Shown here one piece after another: positions 5,403 through 5,848 of a DNA stretch of 5,848 bases. A program made the translations under genes and the position numbers. Every line of letters starts with the position of its first letter. Position 1 is the stretch's first letter. Origin of the DNA: Phycisphaerales bacterium (GTDB lineage Bacteria > Planctomycetota > Phycisphaerae > Tepidisphaerales > Tepidisphaeraceae). Under the pieces are notes generated by a model. That model saw only the letters and a list, made by a program, of their open reading frames with translations, did not search any database and was not told where the DNA came from. Where the stretch lies: the NCBI GenBank assembly GCA_028288905.1, contig JAQGHJ010000234.1:1-5848 (forward strand), in the 5' to 3' direction.

Positions 5403-5428
5403 GGGGCGGCAGGACGTCCGACCGCCCC
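5403..5428. promoter_or_regulatory. 26-bp dyad in the leader of the subunit III gene
   Basis: GGGGCGG (5403-5409) and CCGCCCC (5422-5428) flank the palindrome GGACGTCC (5412-5419); only the two bases on each side between them break the symmetry, so 22 of 26 positions are symmetric. It ends 33 bases before the subunit III start codon. It may be an operator or a hairpin in the mRNA leader. A second hairpin, CGGCCC-GCA-GGGCCG (5438-5452), lies just upstream. Confidence 0.45.
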
Positions 5429-5489
5429 TGTTAGCGGCGGCCCGCAGGGCCGGGCGTCGAGCGGGCCCGAAGCCGCGCAGGGCCAGTCG

Positions 5490-5663
5490 TCATGGCGACA
5501 CCGGCATTGTCGCCGGCCCCGTCGTTACCTTACGCGGCAGGCTCGTCCGGTGCGACCCCGCGTCGCGGGCGGCGGACGATTCCTGCAACCGGCCGCCGGC
5601 GAACCACCCGAACGCTAGGGCGACAAGCATGAACCCCCAGCGGATCGGACGAGGCACTCGCAT
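5490..5663 (-). CDS. Small single-span membrane protein upstream of subunit III
   Basis: Encodes 57 residues on the minus strand, from ATG at 5663 to TGA at 5490-5492. GCGGGAAG lies about six bases upstream of the ATG and can act as a ribosome binding site. Residues 1-8 are basic (MRVPRPIR), 9-24 form one hydrophobic span (WGFMLVALAFGWFAGG), and the remainder is polar and rich in Ser, Thr, Pro and Arg. The charge pattern predicts an N-terminus in the cytoplasm and a short tail outside, or an uncleaved signal anchor. Third positions are mostly G or C. The competing frame (5530-5760) is Arg-rich and crosses the hairpin at 5718-5748, so I reject that one. It lies 120 bases before the subunit III gene in the same direction, suggesting a link to the oxidase or its assembly. 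The family is not recognised; small size keeps confidence moderate. Confidence 0.6.
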   Translation of the reverse strand: MRVPRPIRWGFMLVALAFGWFAGGRLQESSAARDAGSHRTSLPRKVTTGPATMPVSP

Positions 5664-5717
5664 CGTGTACTTCCCGCGGGAGGCGAGGCCCGACCCGCTT
5701 GCGACCCGGCGAGCGGC

Positions 5718-5748
5718 GGGGGAAGGCGCGACGCGCGCCCCGTCCCCC
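5718..5748 (-). terminator. Terminator-like hairpin after the rightmost partial gene
   Basis: On the minus strand, starting nine bases after the stop codon (5759-5757), GGGGGA pairs with TCCCCC and, inside a small internal loop, GGCGCG pairs with CGCGCC around a CGT loop: 12 base pairs in all. No T-run follows. It may end transcription of the upstream gene or process the message before the small membrane protein gene. Confidence 0.45.
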
Positions 5749-5756
5749 GATCCGTC

Positions 5757-5848
5757 TCACTTCCCGAACCTGAACGCCACCGGTGCCGGCACCGACCCGT
5801 CCGAACCGACGGTCACCGGCTGCTCCTTAACCCCGTACCGCTCGTGCC
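5757..5848 (-). CDS. C-terminal end of an unidentified protein (partial)
   Basis: The minus-strand frame ending in TGA at 5759-5757 is open to the window edge and gives 29 residues, beginning HERYGVKEQPVTV and ending PVAFRFGK. Composition and G/C third positions look coding. The pattern RYG followed by alternating beta-strand-like hydrophobics and a C-terminal phenylalanine-rich strand recalls the end of carboxypeptidase-regulatory-like (transthyretin-fold) lipoproteins common in planctomycetes, but 29 residues are too few to assign this. It does not look like the end of cytochrome oxidase subunit I or II. It lies 93 bases upstream of the small membrane protein gene, with a hairpin between. 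Confidence 0.6.
   Translation of the reverse strand, partial: HERYGVKEQPVTVGSDGSVPAPVAFRFGK

Noticed and set aside
4614..5618. A 334-codon + strand open frame
   Set aside because: Antisense to the subunit III gene; rich in Arg, Gly, Asp and Gln as expected for a shadow frame.

Overview
The window is strongly GC-rich (most third codon positions are G or C) and reads like a member of the Planctomycetota, probably Gemmataceae-like. This is an inference from three things: a response regulator with an N-terminal excisionase-type helix-turn-helix, caa3-type cytochrome oxidase subunits III and IV beside a DrrA-type ABC ATPase, and lineage-restricted Ala/Pro-rich exported proteins. No rRNA, insertion sequence, CRISPR array or phage gene is visible.

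Left part (1-1165, + strand): the last 45 codons of an unrecognised protein with an acidic Ala/Asp/Pro-rich tail, then a 262-residue predicted exported helical protein. Next, on the minus strand (1166-1759), is a 197-residue regulator with an N-terminal MerR/excisionase-type helix-turn-helix and a C-terminal receiver. The two genes converge on a spacer with a hairpin near each stop codon.

Middle (1760-2680): about 490 bases with no convincing gene but several dyads, then a complete minus-strand tRNA-Ala(CGC) unit with a good promoter, the tRNA with the G3-U70 alanine identity pair, and a perfect 14-bp terminator hairpin followed by a T-run. After a less GC-rich spacer with a readable promoter and an operator-like inverted repeat, an ArsR-family repressor is encoded at 2681-3007 on the + strand.

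Right part (3029-5848, all minus strand, transcribed right to left): the C-terminal end of an unidentified protein, a terminator-like hairpin, a 57-residue single-span membrane protein short enough to be missed by automated calling, cytochrome c oxidase subunit III, cytochrome c oxidase subunit IV, and an ABC-2-type ATPase. Subunits III and IV belong to an aa3/caa3-type haem-copper oxidase whose catalytic subunits I and II would lie outside the window. The ATPase ends 21 bases from the convergent ArsR gene, so its membrane partner is not downstream.

The most notable points are: the subunit III sequence, with a long His-rich insertion and ESFVA in place of the usual WHFVD-type motif; the unannotated small membrane ORF and a 26-bp dyad just upstream of subunit III; and a tRNA-Ala whose D-arm looks like that of a Glu/Gln tRNA. 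I see no convincing complete new defence or mobile system.
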